NCBI GenBank assembly: GCA_036346355.1
Contig: CM070570.1
Coordinates: forward strand, 6,394,649 to 6,458,648
Length of the DNA stretch: 64,000 bases
From: Rhipidocladum racemiflorum
Lineage: Eukaryota; Streptophyta; Magnoliopsida; Poales; Poaceae
Reading direction: 5' to 3'
Part shown: one piece after another, positions 36,980 through 48,420 of the stretch
Layout of the letters: every line of letters begins with the position of its first letter
How positions within the stretch are numbered: the first letter of the stretch is position 1
Notes under the pieces: generated by a model
Database searches by the model: none
Seen by the model: only the letters and a program-made list of their open reading frames with translations
Told to the model about the DNA's origin: nothing
Program-made: the position numbers and the translations under genes

Positions 36980-37300
36980 TGAGAGCCACCGACGAGTTCC
37001 CACAACTCGACGGCCGCCTCATGATCTTCGGAGGGGCGGAGTGCTACGCCGACAAGCGACGGTTGAAGCTCACCCACCGAGAGGTCCACACGGCTACCCC
37101 CGCCGTGCCCACCTACTTGAGGTGGTCGGAATGCCCGATCGCCTTCGGCCGGACCGACCACCCGACCACATCCCGCACCGGACGCTACCCGCTTCGTCGT
37201 CGACCCCATCGTGGGGACGGTTACCGACTAAGGTGCTCATGGGCGGCGGCGCAGCCTCAACATCATGTATGTTGAGACCCTGGATGCCCTGGGGTCCTCG
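36980..37300 (+). pseudogene. Aspartic protease region of the gypsy element
   Basis: Short conserved blocks are seen in changing frames: LMIFGGAECYADKRRLKLTHREVHTA, then an AFGRTDHP-type block, and VLMGGG just after 37230 where family members carry the protease active-site D(G/S)G. The Asp position reads as Gly here, so the active site may be lost as well as the frame. Confidence 0.7.
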
Positions 37301-37759
37301 CTCCACCCTCCGGCCGAGCAAGGCGCCCTTCCACGCGTCGCACTGTGCCAACAGCCCACCCCTCGGGCAGGTCGGCTGCCCGTCACCTTTGGGAGCAGGA
37401 CAACTTCCGCGACCGAGCCTCACTTTCGAGGTTGTGGACTTTCCCGACTCCTACCACGCCATGCAGGGACGACCATGCTACGCGAAGTTCATGGCGGTCC
37501 CCAATTACACCTACCTCAAGTCGAAGATGCCAGGGCGCAAGGTGTCATCACCGTGGCCACATCTTTCCAGCCGCCTACAGCTGCGGCGAAGCGGCGAGCT
37601 GGCCTCGCTGATCGCCGCTCGCCGAGCTCGCCCGGCTCCAGGAGAAGGTCTCGGATCCGCCCGACTCTGCAAGTCGGGGCCTAGCTCCTTCAAGTCCGCG
37701 GAGGACACGAAGGAGGTCATTGATCCCGAAGATCCCGCCAAGACCATGCGGATCGGGCG

Positions 37760-38760
37760 CCCTCACCGCCAAATAGGAAGGCGCTCGTCGACTTCCTCCA
37801 AGTAAACCGAGACGTCTTCGCTTGGAGACCCTCGGACATGCCAGAGTCGAAGGAGGTCGCCGAGCACTCCTGAACATTCGGCCAGGGATCTAGACCGGCC
37901 GCCCAGTACCGCGCTGCGTTCGACGAAGAAAAGCGTCGGGCCATTGGGAAGAAATCGCCAAACTTTTGGCCAGGTTTTGTAAGGGAGGTACGGCACTCGA
38001 GTGGCTCGCCAATCCGTCCTTGTAAAGAAAAAGTCGGGCAATGGAGAATGTGTGTTGACTACACGAGCCTCAACAAGGCCTGTCCGAAAGATCCATTCCC
38101 ATTACCTCGCATCGACAGGTCGTGGACTCCACCGCCGGTGCGAGTCCCTTTCTTTCGATGCCTACTCAGGCTATCACAGATTGCGATGAAGGAGTCCGAT
38201 CAGCTCGCGACCTCCTTCATCACCCCGCACGGCTCATACCGTTACGTCCACGATGCCTTTGGTGCAAAACGCAGCGCCACGCATCACGGTGTATGCAGCA
38301 TGTTTCTCGGACCAAATTGGCCGTAACATCGAGGCCTACGCCGATTTACATCGTTGTCAAAACCAGGAAGGCCGATGACCTCATCGCCGACCTAGAAGAG
38401 ACTTTGCGAACCTCCGACGGTTTCGCAGATAAAGCTCAACCCCGAAATGCGTCTTCGGGTCCCCAAGGGCAAGTTCTTTGGGATTCATCGTCTCAGCGGC
38501 ATCGAAGCCAACCGAGATAAGATCTCCGCTATCGCAAGGATGGGGCCAATCAACGATCCAAGGGAGTTCAAAGGTCGATGGGATGCCTCGCGGCACTAGG
38601 TCGCCAGTATCCGCCTCGGCTAACGCGAATGCCACTCTACAAGCCGATGAAGAAGTCCGACCGCTTTTCTGGACCAACGAAGCTCAGGAAGCCTTTAGTC
38701 GACTAAAGGCCTTTCGACGACCTCACCTCGGTCTGGTCGCCCGGAGCCACGAGAGCCTTT
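37760..38760 (+). pseudogene. Reverse transcriptase region of the gypsy element
   Basis: Recognisable RT blocks include a VDFLQVNRDVFAW-type entry near 37780, CVDYTSLNKACPKDPFPLPRID near 38050, an AYSGYH-type block near 38160, and IAMKESDQLATSFITPHG near 38180. Several one-base shifts break them apart, and the region expected to hold the YxDD catalytic box is frame-disrupted. Confidence 0.85.
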
Positions 38761-38929
38761 GCTCCTCTACATCGCCGCCACGACTCGGTCGTCGGGCGGC
38801 ACTTGTTGTGGAGCGAGCGGAGGAAGGCCGCGTTTTCAAGGTGCAGAGGCCGGTCTACTTCGGCCGAGGTGCTCTCCGAAACAAAGGTCCGATATCCCCA
38901 GATACGTGGTTATCAGACTCGGTGCTCAT

Positions 38930-39390
38930 CACCAAGAGGAAGCTTGCCCATTACTTCGATCGACACCCCATCTCCGTGGTAACCTCCTCACCGCTCGGAG
39001 AAGTCCACAACCGCGACGCTACCGGAAGGATCGCCAAATGGGCTCTCGAGCTCAACGGCCTCGACATATCGTACGTCCCCAGGACGGTGATCAAGTCCCA
39101 GGTCTTGGCGGACTTTGTCGCCGAGTGGACCGAGGCGCAAGTCCCTGCGGCGGTCGAGGACCCGGAGTACTGGACGATGTACTTCGATGGGTCTTACACC
39201 AAGAACGGGGCCGGCGCGGGGGTCGTCATCATCTCCCCACTCGGCAACAAACTCCGGTATGCCATACAACTACTCTTCGACGCCACCAACAATGTCGCCG
39301 AGCACGGCCTCGCCAATGGCCTTCGGATCGCCACGACTGGCGCCACGACGGCTCAACGTTCACGGCGATTCCAAGCCGGGTCGTCGACCA
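38930..39390 (+). pseudogene. Tandem RNase H segments of the gypsy element
   Basis: A first segment (HYFDRHPISVVTSSPLGEV to WALELNGLDISYVPRT) resembles the normal gypsy RNase H end and connection. It is followed by a second RNase H-like fold with YWTMYFDGSYTKNGAGAGVV and NNVAEHGLANGL. A second, archaeal-type RNase H is an established trait of Tat elements. This is the longest undisturbed coding stretch of the element (one open frame over about 300 codons, 38478-39395). Confidence 0.82.
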
Positions 39391-39879
39391 AGTGATGAAA
39401 GCCACCGAGCCCCGTGACGCTTCGGATGGCCGCCATCGCTCGAGGTCCGCAAGCTCGAGGAGAAGTTCAAGGGTTTCGAGCTCCATCATAGCTACCGACG
39501 CTACAACGGTGAAGCCGACTCCTCGCCAACCTCGCCCCGGGAAGGGGCCGGTTCCTCGGAATCTTCGTCTCCGACCAGAAATTTCTTCAATCCGGTTGGA
39601 CCCGAGTGCTCAGGGCGCCGCCGACCCCCCAAAGGCGGGCGGCCCCACTGATCTTCGGCCAGATGCCCACCCGCCTGGGTCGGACTTGGGCGTCCTGAGC
39701 GTCGAAACCGACTGGAGGCAACCGTTTGTCGATCGGTTGACGAACGGGTCGCTCCCCGCCGATACCACCGAGGCTCGGCGCCTCGCTCGGCGGGCTAAAT
39801 CTTTCGTCCTGATCGAGGGCGCCCTGTACAAGAGGAGCCCGTCCGGAATCCTTCAGAAGTGCGTTCCGACCGACCCAGG

Positions 39880-40940
39880 GAAGCACCTTCTGGACATCCA
39901 CGACGGGTGTGCGGGCACCATGCGCGCATGATCCCTGGTAGGAAAGGCCTTCCGACAAGGTTTCTACTGGCCGACCGCCGTAGCAGATGCAACCCAAATC
40001 GTCCGCACCTGCGAAGGATGCCAATTCTTCGCCAGGCAGACGCATCTTCCTGCGCAAGCCCTGCAGACGATCCCCATCACGTGGCCCTTCGCGGTTTGGG
40101 GGCTCGACCTGGTCGGACCCTTCAAAAAGGCGCCCGGGGGCTTCACTCACTTGCTTGTCGCCGTGGACAAGTTCACAAAGTGGATCGAAGCCAAGCCATT
40201 GACAAAGATCACGTCGGCCCAGGCAGCAGGCTTCTTCCGCGATATTGTCTACCGGTTCGGGGTGCCCAACTCCATCATCACCGACAACGGGACGCAGTTC
40301 ACAGGAAAGGAGTTCCTCGAGTTCTGCAACGACTTCAACATCCGAGTCGACTGGGCGGCAGTGGCACACCCCCGAGCCAACGGACAGGCCGAGCGAGCCA
40401 ACGGCATGATCCTCCAAGGACTCAAGCCGCGAATCTTCAGCCGACTGAAGAAATTCGCGGGACGGTGGGCCGCCGAGCTACCGCCCGTTCTTTGGAGTCT
40501 ACGAACCACACCAACCCGGTCGACCGGGTTCACGCCTTTTTTCTTAGTGTTCGAGCGAGGTCAGTGCTCCCGACCGACCTTTGAGTACGGTGCGCCAAGG
40601 GTGCAGAACTACAACAACAAGACGGCAATCGAGGAACAAAGAAGATGACCTCGACCGACTCGACGGCTCGAGACGTCGCGATCTTCTTGATCGGCTAAAT
40701 ATCGGCCAGCGCCGCGTCGCTACCACAAATGACGGTCCGCTGATCATTGCTCAAGTCGGCGACTTAGTGCTGCGCCAAGTCCAATCCGCGAAGGACAGGC
40801 ACAAGCTCTCCCTGCCCTGGGAGGGCCCTTTCACCATCGCGGAAGTCCTCCAACCTGGCACTTTCCGCCTCAAGGACACCGAAGGAAATCTCGTGACAAA
40901 CGCCTGGAACATAGAGAAGCTGAGAAGGTTCTATCCATAG
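39880..40940 (+). pseudogene. Integrase region and pol C-terminus of the gypsy element
   Basis: A zinc-binding region with RTCEGCQFFARQTH is followed by the DDE core: Asp in VWGLDLVGPF, Asp in IITDNGTQFTG, and Glu in ANGQAERANG. The C-terminal part has LSLPWEGPFTIAEVLQPGTF and ends in the TAG at 40938-40940. The core 40151-40560 is in one frame; shifts occur before and after it. No chromodomain is seen. Confidence 0.88.
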
Positions 40941-41249
40941 TCGGCCTCTCTCCTCTTTTTTGTACCATGCAAAAAACACTTGAGCAAAGATAGCTGCAGC
41001 AGTCGGACGACCGACCAAGTGGTTTTTCTCTCTCTCGAACCTCTCTCGTTTTGTTGATCCGGAGCACTACGACCTCCGCCCCGAAAGCAGAGGTCCCGAA
41101 GCTGTCCTCCTTTGATCACATGCGAAAGAACGAGGGCTAGATCTCAACACAAAAAAAAACAAGGAGCAAAAAGAGACGAAAAGAGAAACACGGTCACTTT
41201 ATTCATTTACAGGAGGAACATCAGCCCAACCCAAAAAGGAACCACTCGC

Positions 41250-44200
41250 CAAGGTCCCTTTACTCGGCAAAGGCGCGATACTCCTCCTGGTGTGCGCCCA
41301 CCCAGCCGAACGACGCGTGACGCCGCTCAGTCACCGCCCGGATCAGCGGCGCCCTCACCTCCCACAGCCGGGGAATGCCCGCAACAAGGATGTCGACTCG
41401 CCGCGCATCCCCGCGCACGGCTTCGGCCTCGACCTCCGCCACCACCCGCAGCCAGGCTTGCTCGTCGCCCACCTCCTCTCGAAGTTGTGTGTAGCGGTCC
41501 GCCATAACACGCGAAGCAAGTTCGTTTGGCGGCAGTCTTGGCGAAGTAACAAGCACTCTGGTGTCTCTCCTTTTATAACCTGCGGCACGGAAGACGAAGG
41601 GCCCCAAGTCGCCAGGAAGTGGAAGACGAAGCGCCTTGGGGTCACGCAACGGCGTTAGAAGACGGTTACCAAAGATCGCTCCGAAATCCAGACGATCCCC
41701 CAGGCGAGTTAATCCACACTTATCTCCAAAGAAAACTTAAATCCTTCTGCGGACTCAAGCGGTGCGTGGCGACTGTACCCCCAGTCCCCACGCACCACTC
41801 GGGGGCTACTTCCCCGACCCCAGGGGTCAGCGACCTAGATCGATGACCGTTAACCACTCCGACCGGGCTACCCCCTCATAGTAACCTCTTCAAACCCAAA
41901 ATGCTACAGCCCACGCCCCCGCGGCTACGGCTTCGTAGTAGCACTTTGCGCAAAAGGGAGGCTGCTTGAGCGAAGGGCCAGGCATCGGTCGGATGGAGCC
42001 TTTCGATTTAGGTCGGCGAGTCATTTGATCAAACGAACTCCCTCGTGGCAACCTCCTCGAATCGAATGCTACAGCTTAAAGCCCCAGCGGCTACGGCTCC
42101 CGAGTAGCATTTCGCGCAAAAAGGAAGTTGCCCGAGCAGAAGACATCTTGATCAAATCAGCACAGACCGACCCCGGTCGTCGTTAAAAAGCGTACGAATC
42201 GTTAACCTAAGCCGTGCTCCGACCGACCGAGCTATCCACCTCGTGGCTTATTTCCCCCGGTCCAAAGTACTACGGCCTACGCCTCCGCGGCTACGGTTTT
42301 CGAAGTGGTACTCTGAAGGGGGAAAACAAGCCCTCCGAGCGAGAGACGCTAGGGACGGTCTTAGCAAGCGCTCTAGGTAGCTCGTCCTATCCCGCAATTT
42401 CTTCAGATGGAGTTGGTGCAACACCTACGCTCTCAGGGCACCCCCGCGGGCCCTACAGCTATGGTCGTAAGATTGCCCAATTTCGTAGAAGAAGCACGGG
42501 ATAGACGAGCAAAATAACTCAAAAGCGGCCCGACATAGCGGACCCGATTGGGGCGATCGTGTTCATTACATACAAAAAAGCAAAAAATAGGGATACTAAT
42601 CGTCTCCCTCCGTCCGACGGAGGATTTCTCGCGGCGAGATCCGGCGGGCAATCTCTTGGGCGCACGGGTCGACCCAGGCCATGAAAGCGTCGACTTCTTC
42701 GTCGCTTCGGTCAGCAGCGACGCCGCTCCCAACCGCCTCAAGGTCGACGCCGTCATAATAAGAGACAGTGTTGACCAGGGCCGAGGAAGCGCCAAGCACC
42801 GCCGCCTCCCGCACCGACGCCTCGACGCGCTCAGGAATCCACCCAAGCAGGGCAGGAATGGCACCGGGGCCCGGAGTAAGCCCGAACAACCGGTCGCAGA
42901 CAGCCTGGGTGCCCACACGAAGGACCGTCAGCTCGACCGTCGTATCGGTCGCTTCCCTCTCCGCCACCCGTTTATCCACAAGGGCCGAGTCACGTGACTC
43001 GACCGCCGCATCCCGTTCTTCCACCGCCGCCCTCCGCGACTCTAGCACGTCGCTAAGGTCTTTTCGCAGCTCTGCAGGACACGAAAAGAGAGACAGCGTC
43101 AGAAGACGCCCGTCGCAGTGGCTCCAAGGGGTTGAATTACTCACCGGCCACGGAGGCCTCTTTGGCACGAAGTTCCTCCTCGACCTTGGCACGTGCTTCT
43201 CGATCGGCGCGACACGGTCGGCAAGCTCCTCGCCGCCACGAGCTCCCCAGAGCAAGATCCCGCCGCTGGCCGGCCGGCCTCCTCAAGGGCCGACTCGCAT
43301 TCCTCTCGAAGAGGCGGCCTCGCCGGCGGATACTGCGCGGACGCAGAAGTCTTGGCCGCTTCCGCTTCCACCAGGGACGACCTGCCCTCTCTCCTCGACG
43401 GTCAACGACTCCACTGGGCCGCCGAGCCTCCCGCAAGGCTTGATGACTTCCTCACCATCGACCGGCCGTGGCGGCCCTTCCTTGCTTTCGGCAACAAGCG
43501 CCCTCCGGCGTCGAGCAACTCTTCCTACGGCACTCCTTTGTGCAAGTGCCGGAGGAACATCGACTTGTCCACCGCTCGGGATGTCAAGCGTTGCGAATAC
43601 CTGCCCGGTCAGTCTCCATTTTCCGGTCGAGAGATGCACAAAAGACAAATCCCCGTCAGACTTACCGATCTGGCCGAGCGGGACTCCTGAGCAATGGACT
43701 TTCGCTTCGACGGGCGGCGTCAACGGCGCGAGTGAGGTCGGCGTGGACCCTCTCCATCTCCACCTCCAAGACATTCCAGTCCGCGCGTTCGGTCTCATCG
43801 TCCAGAACGAACGCGGGCCCTCCGGCTGGGTCAGGGCCGGGCCAAGTCAGCACGGCGGTTGGCAACCGCTCGCCTCGCTTCCCGCCATCAAAGCGTCTGC
43901 GGCGGCGATTGCGCGCCCTCGGCAACACTTGGACCACCGGCAAAGCGGCGGTGGCCCGTGGCGGCGGCGGGACTCGTCCGCCCGGTGTCGCGAACGCCGC
44001 AAATCGATTTCCCGGCGGCAGAGTCGCGCCGACTCCTACGGCCGGCAAAGACGGGGAGGCAAGGATGGCGAACGTCTCCCATCGATGCCGCGACGGAGCG
44101 GTCGGCGCCCCGGGTGGCGGCGGGACCACACCCGTCTCAACCGACAACGGCGTGGGTAGAAGCGCGCCCACCGAAGCCTCTTCCTGCATTGTCGGGGCCA

Positions 44201-45780
44201 CCAACGGCCCCGGCGCTCCTGCTGCGGGGAGCGCATCCGAAGGACCCCCGCTCCCAACGGCCGCCGCACGACCCGCGGATGGGACCGGAAGGGTGCGACT
44301 CCTCACCGCCGGGGTAGGACTCAGCGCCCTCCCAGCGCTGGTGAGCCCCCTGCGCACAGCAGTCGGTCAGGAATTGCGAAGGGAGAAGCACCAGAGAAGA
44401 TAAAACTAGGGGCACATAAGTCACTTACCGGGAGGAGCGAACAACCGGCACCTGACGTGCCCTCTTCGCCGGACCCCTGCGAGGAGGCGACAGGGATCTG
44501 CGCTTCCGCAGGATAAACCCTGCGCCCGCGGTTTCTTCCGAGGAGCCGCGGTCGCCGGCCCCGCGGCTGGGACCCGCGTCACAGCCGCCAGAGTCGTCTC
44601 CGGCAACTTCTCCTCCCTCGCTCGGCGACGACTCCTCGTCACCCTCACTCGAGGTCTCCTCCGAGACCTCCTCGCCACGCGCGGCCTGGTCCGCGCGCTC
44701 TTTCCTCTTCCGCGTCTTGGTGGCCACCTTTTTCGCTAGCAGGGCGGCGTCCTGCTTCTTCTTTTCGAGGCGCGCGGCCGCCCTCAACTCCTTTTCCCCC
44801 GGCAGCAAGGGGCGGGAGATCAGTCCACCGAGCCCCTGCGAGAACATGCTCGGATGAGGGGGCGAGGGAGCAGAACAAAACAAAAGCAAACAGGAGCCAC
44901 CGGACGTACCAAGTCCGGAGGATTCTGCGCCGAGAACGGCGCAGGCGCCTCGCCCGCTGGCTCGGTATCTCCCGCGATGGAGATCATGACACGCGCGAGG
45001 ATCTCCAACGGAGGGAGCTCCCGCTCCGACGACCTTGCAGGGTCGGTCGGCCCAATGTACTCAAACATGGGACGCAACCGATCCTTGAGGGGTTGGATGC
45101 GCCTCTCCATAAACGTGCTGAGGACCACCTTGCCTCGGACCCGCCGCTTCAAGTCCGCAAGCTTCTCGAGAATCAAATCCACCTTCGGCCGGCCCTTCGG
45201 CGTCGGGACCCAGTGTCAGCAGAGGATGCGACCGGTGGATTCCCGCTAAAGGCCGGGCGCTGTCACCGATGTTCCAGACATAGAACCACTCGCCGTGCCA
45301 CCCCCGGTTGGACGTCGGCAGCTTCACGTCGATGTAGGACGACCTGCGGTGGTTGCAGCTTGGATCGCGAGGCGCCGAGGAGGTCGGCGGCATCCGATGG
45401 CGACCTCGCGAAGAAGAAGTGGCGCCAGAGCCCCAGTGGGTTCGATCCCGAAAGGCCTCGACAGCGTCATAAAGACCGCGATGTGGAGGACTCGTTCGGG
45501 TTCAGGTGGTGAACTTCCCCACCATAGAAGTGCAGTAGCCCCCGGACGAACGGATGGAGTGGGAGGCCGAAACCCCGCTCGTAGAAGGCCGCCAGAAGTC
45601 TATCTCGCCGTCTTCCAGTTCGGGGACCTCGGTCCCGGCCCGGCACCGCCGGATCGAGGCCGCGAGGAAGGAGCTCCTTCCTCTCCAAGCCGAGGTAGCG
45701 ACCGCCGCGGCCGAGTGCGGGCAGCGACATCTCCAAATGAGCGTGGGGAGCGGAGGAGGCGCGACGGGCAGAAGTCCTTT
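41250..45780 (-). pseudogene. Antisense gene remnant of the gypsy element (Transposase_28-like N-terminus)
   Basis: Read on the minus strand from about 45780, the first block (FYERGFGLPLHPFVRGLLHF, GGEVHHLNPN) matches the plant 'putative gypsy type transposon' domain family (PF04195). Then come LEKLADLKRRVRGKVVLSTF (45182-), an exon-like end at a GTACGT donor near 44908, and an acceptor TTCTCGCAG before GLGGLISRPLLPGEKELRAAA. A long acidic/basic linker ends at a GTAAGT donor near 44427. A coiled-coil segment (about 43090-42596) and a final open frame (41649-41260) follow. Frameshifts interrupt the first domain. The function of such antisense genes is unknown. Confidence 0.75.
41890..42330 (+). 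repeat. Degenerate subrepeats in the gypsy 3' region (block 1)
   Basis: A unit with CTACAGCCCACGCCCCCGCGG, 'ctacggctt' and 'tagcactttgcgcaaaa' recurs about three times at 41900, 42070 and 42270, at spacing near 170-200 bp. The units are diverged. Confidence 0.7.
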
Positions 45781-46619
45781 CTTCTTCCTTGCGTTCTCTC
45801 TCCTTTTCTTTTTTCAGAGGACACGAGCAGGAGGATTTGCTCCTCCGCGCCGCCTCTCCTTCCTTTATAGATGCCTGGCAGAACGGGCGCCTCGCGCTTC
45901 AACCGACGCCGCAGCGGACCGACGCAGCCGCCAACCGTCACACCGCCGCCACGCCCACTACTCCGTGAACATGCCGCAGCCCATTTAAACCCCACTAAGC
46001 ATTAATTGCTCGACAGACGGCCGCCGCGCCAAGGCCACGCCGCATCGCAGGCCCCGTCGGCCACAACGGGCCACAGCGCCCCCATGCCAAGAAAGGTAAG
46101 AAAACGGCCCACTGGGCCGCCCGGCCTCGGGAAAGCAAGCGACCAGCGGGCTCGCACCCGAGGCCCGGCACCGTGCTGAGGGTTACGAAGGCCGAATCCA
46201 GCCAGCTGGAATGAAAGCCGCCCCAACACGTAAAAAAAGAGAGAGCGAGGGGCGGGTCGCAGTGAGCCCCCAGAGGGCCACTAGTTAGGGTCGGCGGACG
46301 ACCCAATCGCTGTGGCCCGCGTCCGAGACCATACCTCACACTCTCCCGCGGAGCTCATCGATGAGTGGCGGCCAGCCGTGCTCCGGGTTGGCGGACGACC
46401 CGGCAGCCCGATGCGGGACGAGTAAGGAAAGGTTTTTATGGAACGCCCCCGAAGCGGGTCGGACGCCCACGACGGGAGCTACGTCCGCTTGGAAACGATC
46501 CCCCTCGAGGGAGATCGCCAAGGTTCCACTCGGATTACCCGATAGTAGCTCGCACGAGCACGACGTTCAAGCCGACGAAGGCAAACGTGCGTTCGCTCAC
46601 CCGACTCTGAAAAAACCCA

Positions 46620-47150
46620 CGAACGGCGTGGCTTGCCAGGGTCCGACCGGGCTAAACCCCCGACCGGCTCTCCGACCCGCTCGGGGGCTCAAAACTACAC
46701 CCGGGTGCGCTCGCAAGACCGGGCTCTTTCTAAGTGGCGCGGCTCCCCAGCGATCGCTGGCCGACCTAAGCGCCACCGACCTCGGGTCGATGATCGCCAC
46801 TGGCCGGGCTAAACCCCCGACCGGCTCTCCGACCCGCTCGGGGCTCAGAGCTACACCTGCCGGCGCACCCGGGCTCTTTCTAGGCTGGCGCGGCTCCCAA
46901 GCAGTCGCGCCGACCTAGGCGCCACCGACCTCCGGGTCGATGACTGCCACGGCTGGGCTAAACCCCCGACCGGCTCTCCGACCCGCTCGGGGGCTACACC
47001 CACCGGGTGCGCTCGCGCGCACCCGGGCCCCTTCTAGGCTGGCGCGGCTCCCAGGCAGTCACGACGACCTAGCATCACCGACCTCCGGGCCGACGGCTAC
47101 CACCGCCAGGTTAAACCCCGGCGGCTCTCCGACCGCTCGGGGCTCGAACT
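46620..47150 (+). repeat. ~160-bp tandem subrepeats before the 3' LTR
   Basis: The block GGGCTAAACCCCCGACCGGC, followed by 'tctccgacccgctcggggg', an 'acccggg..ctcttctag' block and 'gcgccgacctaggcgccac', occurs three to four times, the last copy truncated at the 3' LTR. Such subrepeats are typical of the 3' untranslated region of Tat elements. No standard polypurine tract was recognised at the LTR border. Confidence 0.85.
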
Positions 47151-47151
47151 C

Positions 47152-48044
47152 TCGACGAGTACCCATGCCATGGGTACCCCATCACCGGAAGCTGAACGGG
47201 TGACCAACCACGATAAAGGCCCAAGACTGCCGAAAGGTACTTGGGCGCGAGGCGAACCCGACTGTGCAGGGCCGACCACTGACGGTCGGCGGACTCCGGT
47301 CCGAGGCGGTCGGTGGGCTCGACCACCTAACATTGGAGCTCGCGGTCAGCAAGCTCCACCGCGCCTGAGCGCCAGGCCCACGCCCGATGTCGCGGTTGCC
47401 TTGTGCGCAGCTGGCGTCTCGACATCCGTCCGTCGGGTAGGCGGCTCCTTCCCAAGATCGCCGGAAGAGCCACCGAAGAAGTCAAGCCTCGTCCGTCGCC
47501 TGGCACACCGCAGAGGAGTACGCCCACTCCGAGGCCAAGGCAAAGTCAAGCGCCATTAAAGCCACCGAGGCCGACAGAGCACCACGCGACACGCCACCTG
47601 CAGGCGACACTACGCAAGACTACTCATCACAGAACCACCAACCCTGCCTCGGGACGGGCAGGGGTCGGTCGGACAAGACAGGAACCAGACTTCAAGACGT
47701 GCAGGCCCCTTTCCTCGTAGTTTTCCCAACTCCCGTGTAACCTGCCTCCTCCGTCTATATAAGGAGGCAGGGCCGAGAAGGAGGCGCGAGAGAATCTGAT
47801 CTTCTAGGTAGCTTCAACTCCCTAGCGAAAACATCAAGGGGATCGGACAGCCGACCCTCCGCCTCGCTTGTACACCCCTTAACCATCTCCCAAAGATCAA
47901 TACATCCACACCGCACGAACTGGAGTAGGGACATTCACCAACCAAGATACATCTTCTGACTCCTTGAGTCGACCATTCGGGGAGAGGGAGCGCGCGACCC
48001 CTTCCGACCATAAATTCGTATTGCCGGTGCACGAAACACCGACA
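47152..48044 (+). repeat. 3' LTR (893 bp)
   Basis: It begins TCGACGAGTACCC, where the 5' LTR has TGACGAGTACCC, and ends CACCGACA, followed by the ATACC duplication. It aligns along the whole 5' LTR. Differences are mainly one- or two-base deletions in GC-rich runs of the first two-thirds. Confidence 0.93.
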
Positions 48045-48352
48045 ATACCCATCTATAAGAATTCAAATGAAACACATACTTTTGAAAAAATATACTCGAA
48101 TTTTAAGATTTGAACGAATTCAGATTACATACTTTGCTGATTTATATGTATGCTTAGCACATACCTACAATCAAACTATCATCAAAAAAGGAAACGTTAG
48201 TTTGAATTTTAGTTCAAACTTGTTTGAACTAGTTAGTAAACTGGTTGAACTCAACATCCTAAAAATTTCAAAAAATTTTGCATACAAATACATATGAAAA
48301 ATATCCATTTTGGATCATGGTGCCCAGGCACCATGGTGTCCCAAGTAATTGT

Positions 48353-48354
48353 AC

Positions 48355-48410
<56 letters not shown>

Positions 48411-48420
48411 TATGTATATA
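48353..48420. repeat. (TA)n/(TATG) microsatellite
   Basis: TA repeats are interrupted at regular intervals by single TG steps. Together with the TA/TATACACA tract at 33958-34024 it flanks the split MITE, which therefore inserted into an AT microsatellite. Confidence 0.9.

Larger units (their letters stand above)
34132..48044 (+). mobile_element. Ty3/gypsy LTR retrotransposon, Tat-like, 13.9 kb, TSD ATACC
   Basis: Two LTRs (34132-35027 and 47152-48044) bracket a primer-binding site, gag, protease, RT, RNase H and integrase in the Ty3/gypsy order. A long 3' region follows, with an antisense gene remnant and tandem subrepeats. The perfect 5-bp duplication ATACC (34127-34131 and 48045-48049) shows an intact single insertion. 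Lack of a chromodomain, a second RNase H-like segment, an antisense gene and 3' subrepeats place it in the Tat lineage by established family traits. Coding regions have many small frameshifts, so it is not autonomous. Confidence 0.95.
34034..48343. mobile_element. MITE split by the LTR retrotransposon (arms 34034-34131 and 48045-48343)
   Basis: The left outer end TGGGACACCATGGTGCCTGG and the right outer end (inverted) agree over about 28 bp. The end itself is palindromic around GGTGCC(T/C)GGGCACC. Removing the retrotransposon and one copy of ATACC leaves an element of about 400 bp with no coding capacity. AT microsatellite sequence flanks both ends. No target duplication could be defined in that sequence, so the superfamily is unknown. 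Confidence 0.8.

Noticed and set aside
42768..44403. Plus-strand 463- and 311-codon frames as extra genes of the retrotransposon
   Set aside because: They are low-complexity and antisense to the coding blocks of the minus-strand gene. The minus strand has the domain match and splice signals.
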